Positions 1 to 9,835 of a DNA stretch of 64,000 nucleotides are shown piece after piece. The position numbers and the translations under genes were made by a program. The notes beneath the pieces are model-generated. The model saw only the letters and a list, made by a program, of their open reading frames with translations. It searched no databases and was not told where the DNA came from. Position 1 is the first letter of the stretch. Each line of letters opens with the position of its first letter. Origin of the DNA: Undaria pinnatifida (lineage: Eukaryota; Sar; Phaeophyceae; Laminariales; Alariaceae); assembly GCA_012845835.1 (NCBI GenBank), contig JABAKD010000025.1, forward strand, positions 10,049,779 to 10,113,778, given 5' to 3'.

Positions 1-56
1 GGGTCGGGTTGCCGTCGACCCGACGGGTAAGATGGGAGAAACGTTCCTGACCCCAT

Positions 57-290
57 CCGACTCGACCCGACCCGACCCGACCCGACCCGACCCGACCCGA
101 CCCGACCCGACCCGACCCGACCCGACCCGACCCGACCCGACCCGACCCGACCCGACCCGACCCGACCCGACCCGACCCGACCCGACCCGACCCGACCCGA
201 CCCGACCCGACCCGACCCGACCCGACCCGACCCGACCCGACCCGACCCGACTCGACTCGACTCGACTCGACTTGACCTGATCCGATACGA
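57..290. repeat. CCCGA pentanucleotide array (array 1)
   Basis: About 45 tandem copies of CGACC/CCCGA, decaying into CTCGA and CTTGA variants at the right edge (250-290). The right flank (300-370) carries a degenerate phrase 'CCGTGAATTTTCGAAC...CCCGACCCGACTCG' that recurs beside the arrays at 27.1, 38.3, 55.5, 60.1 and 61.1 kb. Frames through it read as TRPDP repeats and are not taken as genes. Confidence 0.97.
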
Positions 291-548
291 CCCAACCGGT
301 CCGTGAATTTTCGAACAGCTCTCTACCCGACCCGACTCGCCCCGCGAGGTTTTGGAAAGCTCCTGTCTTGGTCCGCACGACGGGTCAACACCCGTTAAAC
401 CCTTGGAATATATGAACCAAAGCGCCTACCTGATAGGTTTTTCTCACAGCAATGTAAGGATTATTCTTGGTTCGATTCCTGAAGTGCATTATGTATTCAT
501 CCTCTCCTTTTTCACTTTTTTTCTGGATGTAAATGACGGCGACGAGAG

Positions 549-3143
549 CAGGTGTGGCCGCTTGCCCAACTGTTCAACTTCAAGGTGGTCCCGGTCGAAT
601 ACCGCCCCGTTTTCGGTGAGTTTTACATTTTTATTTATTCAAACGTTTTGAGGACACCTTAGCTCCAATTTTGATAAATTGGTCGAAATTCGTTGTTTTT
701 TTAGAAGGGGCGTAGGGAGGGGGCGTTGCAGAGCACGGGGAGGGGGGGGGGGGGGGGGGAGGGGAAGGGAGGGGAGGGGGAAGGGAGGAGGGGGGGAGGG
801 GAGGGGGCGTAGTCACTTGATGCTTGCCTTAGTCATTTGGCCTTTGACCTCGCATCCCTTTCGAGACGGGAGCACCGTTCATTCCTATTCCTACTCCTGA
901 TAGATACACCTCCAACAGTAGACCGCTCACTACGTTTCTTCCGTGTGTAAGTCCATGTATTGCATTAATAACCTTTTGGTTTGTCTTAGCGGCTTCCCGA
1001 GATGGGGGGGGGATACCTATACGAAACGTTTTCGCGGATGAAACCTATTCCGATATATCCCATGGGTGGATGGGAAGGAGGGGAGGAGGGGGCGAGGAAC
1101 GGGGGTCACTGGGGACGGGGGGAGGTGTCATCTCGGTTTCTGGTCGGCGGAAGCGGAGATGGAAGGGGCTCGGGGAAGGGGCGACCGGGAGCGGGGAGAA
1201 GAAGCTAAGGGAGGAAGTGAGGAGGGGGGGCGGGGGCGGGGGGCTCGGAGAACGATCAAATGCTGTGTAGAAAGGGGTTATAAAGCGCAAGGGAAGAGGC
1301 GTGTCTGCAGGTTCGGTGGTTGTTCGCTAGACGGTGGTAGGTCCGCGGTGGAAAAGAACCAGTCAGCGCATGGCCCCCAGACAGCTACTCGTAGTTCGAT
1401 GTTTTGAAGCATCGCCACTTTTTTTTTCATCCGGTCTTGCCTTGCCGGCATTCGACACGGGTTTGTGTTGGGAAACCCCCTTATTCGATACGGGCTTGGT
1501 TGGAGGGTGGAATCATCAGTGTAAATGCGAAGAACACATACGCACTTACCTTACGTCATATATATATATATCGTACGACCTGGCAAAATTTATATTTTTT
1601 GTTTGTTTTTTTTTTCGTTGCAAGACGCGTAGTCACGATGCGTAAGAGGTTTACCATTTTCTTTTGTGTGTGTGAGGTTCCTCCATTTGGGAGCTTGAGA
1701 CACGTATGTCCTTCTTGGCCCAAAAACTGATTTCGGAAAAGAAAAATAAACTGCTACGTACCGGAAGAAAAGTCCCATGGCCTAGGGCGGAAGTGCGCCG
1801 ACCCCACTGTTTTTCTTTTTTTTTGCGGTGAAAGGTTGTTGCCGTTAGAGGAGCTCTTGCGCCTCCTCCTAAAACGGATGTGGTTGAATTTTTTTTTCAG
1901 CTTTGCCCCCAAACAAAAAAATTCCGTGGGCCTACGATACGAGGTAGATATATACAACGAAACCTTTCGCAACAAATAATTAAGAAAATGAAACTCCGAT
2001 AATAAATGGGGACAAAACACTTGGGAGTTAAGAGTAAAATAATTTTCGGAGTTGGCATTTTTTTTTGGAGCCCCGTCGCGCAGAAAATACATGAGCAAAA
2101 TAGCTCGCTACCTCTGTCGTAGCTCGCGTCGTAAAAAACACACTCACGCACATGTATATGTATGTATACCTTGGTCGTACATACCATACCTTGTACCTGG
2201 TATCTTCTTGTTCTTTTTATTTTTCATATTTTTCCTTGCAAATAGTTTGGTGTGCTGGCTTGCTTGTTTTGCAGCCCTCGTGGCCGTTGCGGTTGCCGTT
2301 GCATGGCCGAAAATCGCTTCGCTGTAGTAGCAAGTGGTATATCTTGTCTTGTGGTTTGTGACCGCAGAGCTGGTCTCTAGCTTGGTCCGTCGCGAGAACC
2401 CCCCCCCCCCCCCCCCACCCTTGATCGACACCACCACCCTGAAATGTTTGTCGCTTCTCGGGTGTACCGTCTCGCACACGAGCCGGTTCTTCCCCTGCCC
2501 CTTCCCTTCCTCGCCCTTCTCTTCTTCCCTCCCTTCTTTTCTCAATCGCCCCCCTCCCTTCCCTCCCGATTCCCCTCTGGAAGTAGACACACCCGAAAAC
2601 AGCTTTCATTCATTCAACCCTGCCATCCATATGCAAGAAAGTACACGCAAGGCGCCGAAGTCCGCCGCACTTGTGGTTCTTCGTAGGAGGACGCAGCTCA
2701 CCTTTCATGCGACTCGCCGAGGCGCTTCGTTCGCTCTTGTTAACGTGCGGTGTCTTGCCTGGTAGGGGAAAGCCAGACGCGCTCCGTTCCGACCTTGTAA
2801 GGACGCGAAGGTCTAGGGTCGCATGCGGGTGTGCGCATGGAATGATATAGGTGCCCCGCCTCAAATGTGCTCCATATGTGCTTTGTCCCGAAAGGACCCC
2901 GTCTCGAAAGGAATGGTCTAGTGACTAAGGCAGGCAGGCAGCAAGTGAGTACCTCTCCCCGCCCCCCTCGCGGTCGCGAAGGGGACGCGGGGTCAATGGT
3001 CGAGTGCCTGAGGCTTGTCCCTCCCCATTCCTCCCCCCCCCCCCCCTCCTCTCTCCCCTTTTGGCTCGCTGCTGGTCTCTCCTGCCCCAGGAAATTTGGT
3101 GGCATGCTGGTGGAACATCTACTTGAGCCTTCTTTCGAGGTAG
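549..3143 (+). CDS. 3'-terminal two exons of an Mpv17/PMP22-family membrane protein
   Basis: Two exons join in phase. Exon 549-615 (or 552-615) follows an AG and ends at a GTGAG donor; it encodes QVWPLAQLFNFKVVPVEYRP and leaves one base. Exon 3091-3143 follows a clean tctcctgccccag acceptor, supplies two bases, encodes NLVACWWNIYLSLLSR and stops at TAG (3141-3143). The joined peptide matches the C-terminal signature of the Mpv17/PMP22 family, W-x-x-Q-x-x-N-F-x-x-V-P-x-x-(Y)R followed by WNxYLS. Members are small four-helix inner mitochondrial or peroxisomal membrane proteins, so a membrane role is inferred from the family. The 2,475-base intron (616-3090) holds G-rich DNA and fragments of repeat families H, B and G. 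Upstream exons lie outside the window. The identification rests on two short exons whose spacing and phase both fit. Confidence 0.82.
690..945. repeat. G-rich tract followed by dispersed family H copy
   Basis: 720-806 is almost pure G/A. 808-945 ('TGCTTGCCTTAGTCATTTG', 'ACCTCGCATCCCTTTCGAG', 'GCTCACTACGTTTCTTCCGT') is repeated at 28090-28240 and, in part, at 28990-29100, which defines family H (about 140 bp). It lies in the Mpv17 intron. Confidence 0.75.
946..1650. other. Intron sequence without recognised gene
   Basis: Part of the Mpv17 terminal intron. 1060-1250 is G/A-rich with low-complexity frames. The rest shows no splice-bounded coding stretch and no repeat that I matched elsewhere in the window. 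Confidence 0.5.
1655..2135. mobile_element. Fragments of MITE family B
   Basis: 1675-1790 carries the family B middle ('TTTGGGAGCTTGAGACACGT', 'CTGCTACGTACCGG', 'TCCCATGGCCTAGG'). 2045-2131 carries a B end ('GGAGCCCCGTCGCGCAGAAA', 'GCTACCTCTGTCGTAGCTCG'). They appear to be one interrupted or two truncated copies in the Mpv17 intron. Confidence 0.6.
2395..2580. repeat. C-rich/CT-rich low-complexity tract
   Basis: A run of about 17 C (2400-2417), then a CCCTTCC-rich stretch to about 2575. Frames through it are low-complexity Pro/Ser and unsupported. Confidence 0.7.
2625..2868 (-). repeat. Dispersed family G copy
   Basis: Similar over about 230 bp to 39730-39965, and in opposite orientation to 46040-46260 and 53185-53345. 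Shared words include 'GGAGGACGCAGCTCACCTTTCATGCG' (in pieces), 'GCGTGCACCAAGCGCGAAG' and 'GACGGAGCGCGT'. The outer edge reads GTAC-CTCATTTCAT in most copies. Located in the Mpv17 intron. Confidence 0.7.
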
Positions 3144-3184
3144 AGAATTAGCCCGGCTTCATTTTTTTGTCCAATGTTTTGGGG

Positions 3185-3310
3185 GTTGAGTTATTTTGAA
3201 ACTTCCCCCACGGTTTTTTGGGGGGAAAAATCACTTGGAATTGGTATGGGATGTGTTTTGCCGTTCTAATAGGGGTTAGGGCGGAAGAAAAGTGAATTTC
3301 GCTCCGTTTT
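3185..3310 (+). repeat. Dispersed family I copy
   Basis: The 'TCACTTGGAATTGGTATGGGA' to 'GGGGTTAGGGCGG' motif recurs at 10340-10440, 15100-15180, 31790-31890, 32345-32440, 37180-37265 and 45270-45330. The unit is about 95 bp and often lies next to family B ends. Confidence 0.65.
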
Positions 3311-3900
3311 TCTCAGATTTTGGGTCTTTTTGAGCGGGGACAAAAACCGAAATCTCGCTTTTTTTTTGCGCTAAACTGGTTTTTGGTGTTGCTAACCGTT
3401 TTTGGCTAGATTGACGTGTATCGAGAAACGACTGCAAGACAATCGATTGCGTGAATCGACTTCGATAATCGACTGCGAGCATCTGCTTCGAGAATCGACT
3501 ACGAGAATCGATTGCGAGAATCGACTTCGATGATCGATTTCGAGATTTCAGTTCGATGATTGATATGTTGTGTATAGGACGTCGAAACACTGCGTGCAAA
3601 TTCAGCAGAAAAACTACGGCGGCGCCAGGGAATGGAAGTCTTAATATTTCGGTGCAAAAAACCTTGATGTTTCGAAATACAAGCCCTTGGATGTTTTTTC
3701 TCTTTTTCTTTTGGGAGCTTATGGCGTGTAAAATATGTACTGGACGGATATCAGAGATCGATGTGGTCGTGATATGAATGCTCTTAATATGAACACCCGA
3801 CGGTTAATGTACTTCCGTCCGGCGTGGTAGCATATTTGTATGTTCCCGGACAGACGCACCTCGTTTCTATTTTTTTGGGGATTTTTTTTTTTTTTTTTTT
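3311..3900. other. No recognised gene; diverged TCGA-rich repeat
   Basis: 3418-3560 contains about eight imperfect copies of a 17-20-bp unit, GAGAATCGACTACGAGAATC-like ('ATCGACTTCGA', 'ATCGATTGCGA'). The remainder holds a T-run (3884-3900) and no supported exon. Confidence 0.5.
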
Positions 3901-3904
3901 GCAA

Positions 3905-4106
3905 CAGTTGGAAGGCAGCACCAGAGAGGGAGGAGGTCGTGGCAGTATGCTTTTGTGTGCGTGTTTTGTTTGTTGCATGAAGTGGAAAGCAGTACCAGAG
4001 ATGGAGGTAGTGACGGTATGCTTTTAGGTGAGTGTTTTGCTTGTTGTCATGAGGTGGAAGGCAGTACCAGAGATGGGGGCCGTGCCAATATGTATTACGT
4101 GTAATT
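3905..4106. repeat. About 72-bp tandem repeat, nearly three copies
   Basis: The phrase 'AGTACCAGAGATGG' recurs at 3917, 3991 and 4062, each followed by 'GTATGCTTTT' and 'GTGTTTTG(T/C)TTGTTG'. The spacing of 74 and 71 bases gives the period. Confidence 0.85.
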
Positions 4107-4179
4107 GTATACATTTTGCCCGCAGTAGTACCACGATTCCAGAAGGGGTTATACCCGTCACGAGCAAACATGCCATATA

Positions 4180-4480
4180 GATGCCGGTCGCCCCGGTGGC
4201 GTATCAGGCTATCCTCGAGCCTGGTATCATGGATCAGTTTCGTGAGTCCGATATCCCCCCGAGTGTATGGTCGTACAAATTCGCCGGGACTTTTTTCTTG
4301 TGCACAAATTGGCTTACGGAAAGCGCGAGAGCGTGAGTTAGCAACACTCTTTGAAAAATCGACGAGCAGTGGGATTGCGCTGAACCCTATGCGAGCGAGA
4401 AAAGTTGAAGGCAAGAACCGGGGGGGGAGAAGGGACGACACCGGTGACCACGGCTTGTCCAGAAGCTGGAAAGTAGATGT
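4180..4480 (-). repeat. Dispersed family J copy (minus orientation)
   Basis: The reverse complement is clearly similar along its length to 13296-13575: 'TTCTGGACAAGCCGTGG', 'GGTTCTTGCCTTCAA', 'TTTCTCGCTC', 'GTGCACAAGAAA', 'ACTCACGAAACTGA', 'CGCCACCGGGGCGACCGG'. Two copies in opposite orientation show that this is a repeat, so the open frame on the minus strand is not taken as a gene. Confidence 0.8.
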
Positions 4481-4545
4481 GTGTGATAAAATAAAATAAA
4501 ATAATATAATATAAAATAAAAAAGGAGACCGGTCAAGGCACATTT

Positions 4546-5775
4546 GGGCCTTTGTATACCAGTTTCAGTGTGAGGGGGCAGACAGTCACGGGGTCAAACC
4601 GCGGTCTAACCCCGTCACGAGCAAAAATGGCAGGAGGCCGTAACATGCTAGTGTCAGTGTAGGGGGCGGTCAGGCCAGGGGTAAAACTGCGGTGTCCTCT
4701 TTTGGACGCGTCAAGGCCTCTTTCATCCGCAACATACTAGTTCTAGTGTAGGGGGGGCGACAGTCAACGGGCCAACCCGCGGTCTAACCCCGTCACGAGC
4801 ACATATGACAGGAGGCCGGTCTCTTAGAGAGCGTCAAGGTCTCTTTTGGTGGTAACCTACCAGGTTTAGTGTGGGAGCGCGGTCAGCCAACGAGTCGAAC
4901 CGCGGTGTAACCCTGTCACGAGAAAAAGTGACGGGAGAGACCGGTCTTTGGGGACGCGTCAAGGTCTCTTTGGACGTAGCATACCAGGTTTAGTATAGGT
5001 TGGCGGTCAGTCTACGGGCCAAACCGCGGTCTCCTTTTCGGGCGCGTCAAGGCCTCTTTTTCCCTAAGACCAATGCTACGATAGGGTTTTGGGTCCCCTT
5101 TTAAGGGCCTGTTCTTGCGGTGGCCCGGACTCACTCCCGCGAGTGACACCCCCTCGTTCCTCTGCGGTCTTGAGCTGGTTGGGTGCTATCATACTGATTA
5201 TGCTAATCTAGCGAGATTAATTCGCGATGCAACAGTTGGGTCACGCTGCGCCAAGCATATCGTCGTGTGAAGAAGCCATTTCGTCAGTGCGGTACAGAGT
5301 CACTCGTGCGACTGGTGAAGACCCGGTAGTGAAGATTCGGGGTAACCCCCCCCTTACACCGTCTAGCCTTGGACCTAACATACTAGTATTGATGTCGGGG
5401 GCGGTCTGTCAAGGAGTCACCCCGCGGTCTACCCCCGTCAGCAGGTAAAATGACGGGAGACCAGTCTTCTAGGGCTCAAGATCAAGATCGCTTTTCGGGG
5501 CATCACATGCCAGGTCTAGAGAGAGCCAAGGAGCCATCAAACCGCGGTCTAACCCGGTCACGAGCAAAAGTGACGGGAGGCCGGTCTTTGGGGGGGCGCG
5601 CATCCAGGTCTCTTTTGGTCCTAACATCCCAGGTTTAGTGTAGGAGGGCGGTCAGCCAAGGGGTCAGACCGCGTTCTCTTCGTTGGGGGCGTCAAGGCCT
5701 CTTTTGACGGCAACGTACCAGTAATATGTGTAGGGGGCGGTTAGTCAAGGGGTCACACGCCGGTTACCGGATATC
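4546..5775. repeat. About 123-bp diverged satellite, interrupted
   Basis: Repeating order: 'ACCAGGTTTAGTGTAGG', 'GGCGGTCAG', 'GGGTCAAACCGCGGTCTAACC', 'CCCGTCACGAGCAAAAGTGAC', 'GGCCGGTCTTTGGGG', 'GCGTCAAGGTCTCTTTTGG'. The 'ACCAGGTTTAGT' landmarks at 4735, 4859 and 4982 give a period of 123-124. At least eight diverged units are visible. The array is split at about 5096-5345 by a family C element and resumes beyond it. Confidence 0.9.
5096..5345 (+). mobile_element. Family C element inserted in the 123-bp satellite
   Basis: The left part has 'TTCTTGCGGTGGCCCGGACTCACTC' (in pieces) with the palindrome CACTCCCGCGAGTG and then 'GTTCCTCTGCGGTCTTGAGC'. The right part has 'GGTACAGAGTCACTCGTGCGACT'. 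This order matches the copies near 55.7, 61.7 and 62.4 kb. Satellite sequence on both sides marks it as an insertion. Confidence 0.75.
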
Positions 5776-5934
5776 CATGGTCACGATGCCGCCCAAATGT
5801 TGGGAGCGATCGGGCGTACCAGGTATGTATCGTTATACAACATGCGACTGTTCTCACCCCCGGCTGTGTTTTATTCTGAGGGAAAAACAAATTTTAACGG
5901 AAATAGTGTATACGTCGGACAATTCGGATCCCTA

Positions 5935-6165
5935 CGCGTGCTACGATAGAGTTTTCAAGGGTGTACCTTTTTTTGGCGAAAGTGTTTTCTGATTGACGGC
6001 ATTGCTCATTCTTTTTTCGCCCCCTTTTTTTTGAGTGCCTAAGTTATTATGGGATTGTTCGTCGGGTTTCCCTCGTATTTCCCTTGGGTTTTTTCTTCGA
6101 AATCAGTTCTTTGTGGGGGGAGTAGAGCTCCCTCACTAGTTTAGAAGCCTCTACGGTACAATTAG
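5935..6165 (+). mobile_element. Diverged MITE family B copy
   Basis: Starts with ACGCGTGCTACGATAGAG, then GTACCTTTTTTTGGCG, 'TTTTCTGATTGACGG', and a right part 'AGAGCTCCCTCACTAG...CTCTACGGTA' resembling the B right half. The minus-strand frame of 6047-6280 lies mostly inside it and is not accepted. Confidence 0.55.
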
Positions 6166-7010
6166 CAGCATGCGTCACCTGTTGATCTGTAGATGATCTG
6201 TGCCGTCCAAGGCAGACGGATCTATCTGGTCTTTTATGGTTGTGCGTATCGAGGTTCTGACTCTGTGATATGAGCTGCAAAGGTGGCTGCCATGTGTCCC
6301 AATATATGATCTACATGAGAGCTGCAGAGGTGGCCGTCATGGCCCAATATGGTGGTCTACGTGGTCTGCGTGGCCTATATGGATCATGTTGCCTCGTGCG
6401 CCCCGCGTGATCTGTATCACGTACGTAGCACATGATTCCTGGGTTTGATCTGCACTTTTCACAGAACCTGCGCAATGTATCACATAATATAGGTATGGGA
6501 TCTAGATAATCTGGATCGTGATCCAGATCGTTATCTAGAACCTTATCTAGGTCGTTATCTAGAACCTTATCTAGATCGCGATCTAGATCGTGATCTTTCC
6601 GGCCTGCCGGGGTAATTTTTGAAGCGCGAAACACACTTGGTACCCTTTTTAGTGAAACTCGGGACCCACGTATACAGAATGGTTATCCTAAGCAGCGGTA
6701 AATTGCGGTAATATCACCCGCGACGCCTGCTACACGCGACAGAGGTACCGTAAGCACTACTTACTACCGTAGTCACTTTTTGTGGATGTGTTTGTGTTTG
6801 GTTTTTCTTCTTCCGAATTGCAGAACTCCTTAACCCAATATATCGTTTATCGCTCTGGGGGTTTTATGTTTTGTTTGGCATTTTTTTTTTTTTTTGTCGT
6901 TTTCGTACCTACTGAGCTCTGTGTAGTAGGACATGAGATTGTTCCTCAGGAGTGTGAACAACTTTCATTTTTTCTCTCTCTAAAAAAAGAAAAACATTGC
7001 GTTTTTTACC
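6166..7010. repeat. TCTAGAT-rich block and surrounding non-coding DNA
   Basis: 6500-6600 is built from TTATCTAGAACC/TCGTTATCTAGGTCG units about 18 bp long; a related block lies at 46410-46475. 6310-6390 has imperfect repeats of GTGG(C/T)C(G/T)(T/A)CATGG type. The rest (6600-7010) shows no supported exon. Confidence 0.6.
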
Positions 7011-7034
7011 AATGCTAGGGTCTCAATTTTTTTT

Positions 7035-7165
7035 TTCTGCTTTTTCTTTTGCAGTGGCTCGGGGTCACTCGCGCGAGCCCCCCCCCACGCCCCCCCCGCG
7101 CCCCCCCCCTTTCCCCCCCCCCTGTTCCTTGCGGTCTTGGGCTTTCGTGCTGTTTTTTTTTTGTC
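7035..7165 (+). mobile_element. Left half of a family C element
   Basis: 'CTTTTTCTTTTGCAGTGGCTCGGGGTCACTCGCGCGAG' is present (in pieces: pyrimidine-CAG, then the palindromic core), followed by a C-run and 'GTTCCTTGCGGTCTTGGGCTT'. The right half was not found, so the copy looks truncated. Confidence 0.65.
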
Positions 7166-7504
7166 GATATGAAGCCCCCAATGGGAGGGTTAGCTACGCT
7201 ACTCGAGGTAGTTATGTGTTTCCCACGACAGGTACGAGCAACACGTCTCGTGTGTCCTTAAGAGCGCTTGTTTCAGCTTGGTACGGAGCGGCCCCCCCGT
7301 GATACCGTAGCCTTCTTGAGCCGCCCCAGCGAAAGAGGCTTCACAGTGCCATTTTTTAGAGAGGGGCCGAGCCACTCGTCCGAGCGGCCCAGCCTCTCGG
7401 TACAGAAAATGGCGGGAACCCGTGGGGGGGGGGCACAACGGTTGCCTTGGTTGCCTTGGTTGCAATGCGGTGCGTTTTCGTTATATGCGCAGAATATAGG
7501 GAAA
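7166..7504. other. No recognised gene
   Basis: Open frames exist on both strands (7268-7510 plus, 7199-7465 minus), but neither has a convincing composition or splice boundary. Two tandem TTGCCTTGG copies lie at 7442-7461. Confidence 0.4.
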
Positions 7505-7970
7505 TGTTGAGGTATAACAGTGGGGTATTTGCGTCCGTTTGGCCGCTTGCAAAAGTATAACCGATGGCTTACCCAAAAACTAAGTTTTTGGGAGAGGTAT
7601 GCCTTAACCTCCCAAATTCTGGAACCTAAAAAAAAATAGTGGAGCGCCTCCATCGTAGCACGCGTCCCTTCGTATAACACTCGCCCCCCCTGAAATGGCA
7701 ATGGCGGGATACCAAGTCGGCCGGATATACGGGCGGGCGTGTCAATATCCAGGCCGTTTCGTTTCCTAGGGATACCGCCGGGGAGAGTATTTTCAAGTTC
7801 GACATGGGAAAAGTATCTGAAAAGTCTGAGATGTTTAGTGTTGTGGATGGTGGGATTTGAATCCACGACCCAAAACCAAACATGGTCCTGTCGACGACGC
7901 CATTTTTTTAAGGTATTAGTGGGGTATTAGTCCGTTTGACCATGCTTGCAAAAGGTTAATGTAAGGTTAT
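7505..7970 (-). mobile_element. tRNA-derived SINE family D, minus orientation
   Basis: On the minus strand this reads TTGCAAG(C)ATGGTCAAACGGACTAAT, ACAAATGGCGTCGTCGACAGG, then a B-box-like GTGGATTCAAATCCCACC at about 7845-7862 and the tail 'ACTTTTCCCATGTCGAACTTG'. A second partial head lies at 7511-7590. Compare the best copy at 48645. Confidence 0.7.
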
Positions 7971-8104
7971 AGGTGGGGACACAGAGTGCCCCCTGCAGGT
8001 CTACCAATTGAGCGGGTCCTCGGAGGGTACTCACTTTCCTTTCCTTCGTAGAGAGAGACGTAGCTTTATTCGATTCCACCAGAGCCCCGGATAGCTTCTG
8101 AGAT

Positions 8105-8135
8105 CGGAGGCACGTGCCTCCGATCTATTTCCTAA
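8105..8135. repeat. Short perfect inverted repeat
   Basis: AGATCGGAGGCACGTGCCTCCGATCT at about 8101-8126 is a perfect 26-base palindrome in an otherwise unremarkable spacer. Its function is unknown. Confidence 0.75.
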
Positions 8136-8237
8136 CTTTCCCGAATATAAAACGCCAACCTTTCATACAAAACCCATCCAAATGAACATTAACCAGTATT
8201 AGCTTACCCAAACCAAGCCTTATAACACAAACAAGTA

Positions 8238-8335
8238 CGGTGCGGTAACACAAACAAGTACGGTGCGGTGCGGTGCGGTGCGGTGCGGTGCGGTGCGGTG
8301 CGGTACAAAAACGCACCGAGCCGCACCGCACCGTA
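8238..8335. repeat. GGTGC pentanucleotide array with inverted partner
   Basis: About twelve GGTGC units (8249-8305), preceded by a duplicated 'GTAACACAAACAAGTACGGTGC', and followed at 8313-8333 by CGCACCG/GCCGCACCGCACCG in the opposite sense. The two parts could fold on each other. Confidence 0.85.
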
Positions 8336-8735
8336 AAATCTAAACCGCACTGCATGAAAAAGGACGGAAAAATCCCTCGGTTAGACCTCTCAGTCACGAG
8401 CGCCAAGTCACGTTGCGTATGTATGTACGTATGTTGGTGGCGCAAAAAAATGTAATATAGATGCGGCGTGCACCTTTACCTGTTGTTGCTATTCTTTGGA
8501 GATGACTTTTTTTATTCATTTTTTCTTGCTGTGTTTTGGTTTGGACGGTTTGTAAGTATTTGAAATGTTGTGACGACAACAAGAGAGTGTAACAACATAC
8601 GCACGAGAGTACCTTCCGTTTTCTGTCGACCAATACTTTGTATGCTTATGACACATGCTTTACATGTAGACTACTACTATTATAGTCTACAACTTGCAGC
8701 GCTTTTGTAGTTTGTAGATATCGTCAAGGAAAAGC

Positions 8736-9031
8736 GACGCATGCTACGATAGGGAGGTAGCATTTTTTGGGATTTTTTTTTTCTGAATGACGGGGGGCTT
8801 CTTAACCCAAATTCGCCGGAAATAGACCATTTTATTTGCTTGTGATTCTCGTTGTGTACTCAAGGCCCCCACCATGGGACTTTTCGTTCAGGGTCTCAGT
8901 CAGTTTTATTTTTCTCTGGAACCAAACAATAATCAGTTTTTGGGAGGAGAGGTCTTTAAAGCTCCCAAAATTGTGGAACCTTTGCAGAAAAAAATTGCAT
9001 GTATAGTCTACATACACCTCTATCGTAGAAT
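8736..9031 (+). mobile_element. MITE family B, near full length
   Basis: Left end GACGCATGCTACGATAGGGAGG, then TTTCTGAATGACGG, 'TCTCGTTGTGTACTCAAGGC', 'TTGGGAGGAGAGG', and right end ACACCTCTATCGTAG. The ends are inverted repeats of each other. About 295 bp. Confidence 0.8.
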
Positions 9032-9034
9032 GAG

Positions 9035-9330
9035 TTGTTTTCTCGTTCTGAACCATGGGAACTTTATCACGTATACGATTCAACAATGAATGAAGCTTTG
9101 TTCTTGCTCGTTCTGAAGCACGGACTTCCAATCATCCTTGTATACTAGTGCTGTAGTCTATATGCCAATATGGAACGTTGTGATCCGAGTCAATGAAGAA
9201 ACTTTATACTCGTTCTATTACATCATGGAACTTTGTTACACATTGATCTCAAGGAGTGAATCACTCGCTATAGTCTAATAGTCAGTGAAATGTTATACAT
9301 CAATCAAGGAGTAGGGGCTTTCTTTACTTG
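9035..9330. repeat. Degenerate repeats around 'GGAACTTTGTTACAC'
   Basis: Phrases of the type CTCGTTCT(G/A)AACCATGGGAAC-TTT...ATCAAGGAGTGAA recur at 9040, 9095, 9195 and 9230, and again at 9950-10180. The spacing is about 70-100 bases and the copies are diverged. Confidence 0.55.
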
Positions 9331-9650
9331 TTGTTGGGGTCAAAACTGATTCTTCTACGATGACAATAGCCCACCCCCCCCCAAAAAAAAAAACCCAGCC
9401 ATATTCATTAACGAACGTTTCGTGGCTGCTCGGCACGAGGAAGGATATACCAACAACAACAAAAAAAACGTTTTCTATCCTCCTATATTTTCTTGTTTGC
9501 AAAAGGACTATCGAACTATGACGTCGAGGTGGCAATGGCACCGCGCATTTCAGAAGATACGGCCGGGAGAATAGGTTTTCAATACTAAGCGGCGATTTCT
9601 TCAAAGAAGAGGTAGGGGAGCTTACCGTAGAACGACTCGGAAAACATGGA
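9331..9650. other. No recognised gene
   Basis: Contains C and A runs (9372-9391). A minus-strand frame (9293-9604) has no splice or compositional support. Confidence 0.4.
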
Positions 9651-9654
9651 AGCT

Positions 9655-9835
9655 TGTTCGATTCGATGCGGGTCGACGAGGGAAGAAAGAGAGCTGAATG
9701 AAGTCTTCTCGCGATAAAAATGAAGGCACGTACCCTTTAGTCGGGAGGGGGGAGGGAAACCTCCCTATTCGTGACCTCGCATCTAAGTTACGCCTAGGAA
9801 CAGGAAGGGAGGAGAACAAAAAAAAAGAGCTCAAA
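9655..9835 (+). mobile_element. 3' part of a second SINE-like family
   Basis: Shares its order of words with 26600-26750: 'TTCGAT(T)CGATG', 'AGAGCTGAATGAAGTC', 'AAGGCACGTACC', 'GTGACC(T)CGCATCTAAG', 'ACGCCTAGGAACAGGAAGGGAG', then an A-run. The copy at 26.5 kb has tRNA-like boxes upstream. Confidence 0.55.

Noticed and set aside
2850-2944. Exon-like stretch reading VPKGPRLERNGLVTKAGRQQ before a GTGAGT
   Set aside because: It lies in the Mpv17 terminal intron, where the flanking exons join in phase without it, and it overlaps family G at its start.
3719-4543. 274-codon ORF on the minus strand with a protein-like middle
   Set aside because: The middle is a copy of dispersed family J (also at 13296-13575), the rest is a 72-bp tandem repeat and an A-run.
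6047-6280. Minus-strand ORF of 77 codons
   Set aside because: Largely inside a diverged MITE B copy.
8125-8445. Minus-strand ORF with APHRT repeats
   Set aside because: Reading of the GGTGC pentamer array and its inverted partner.
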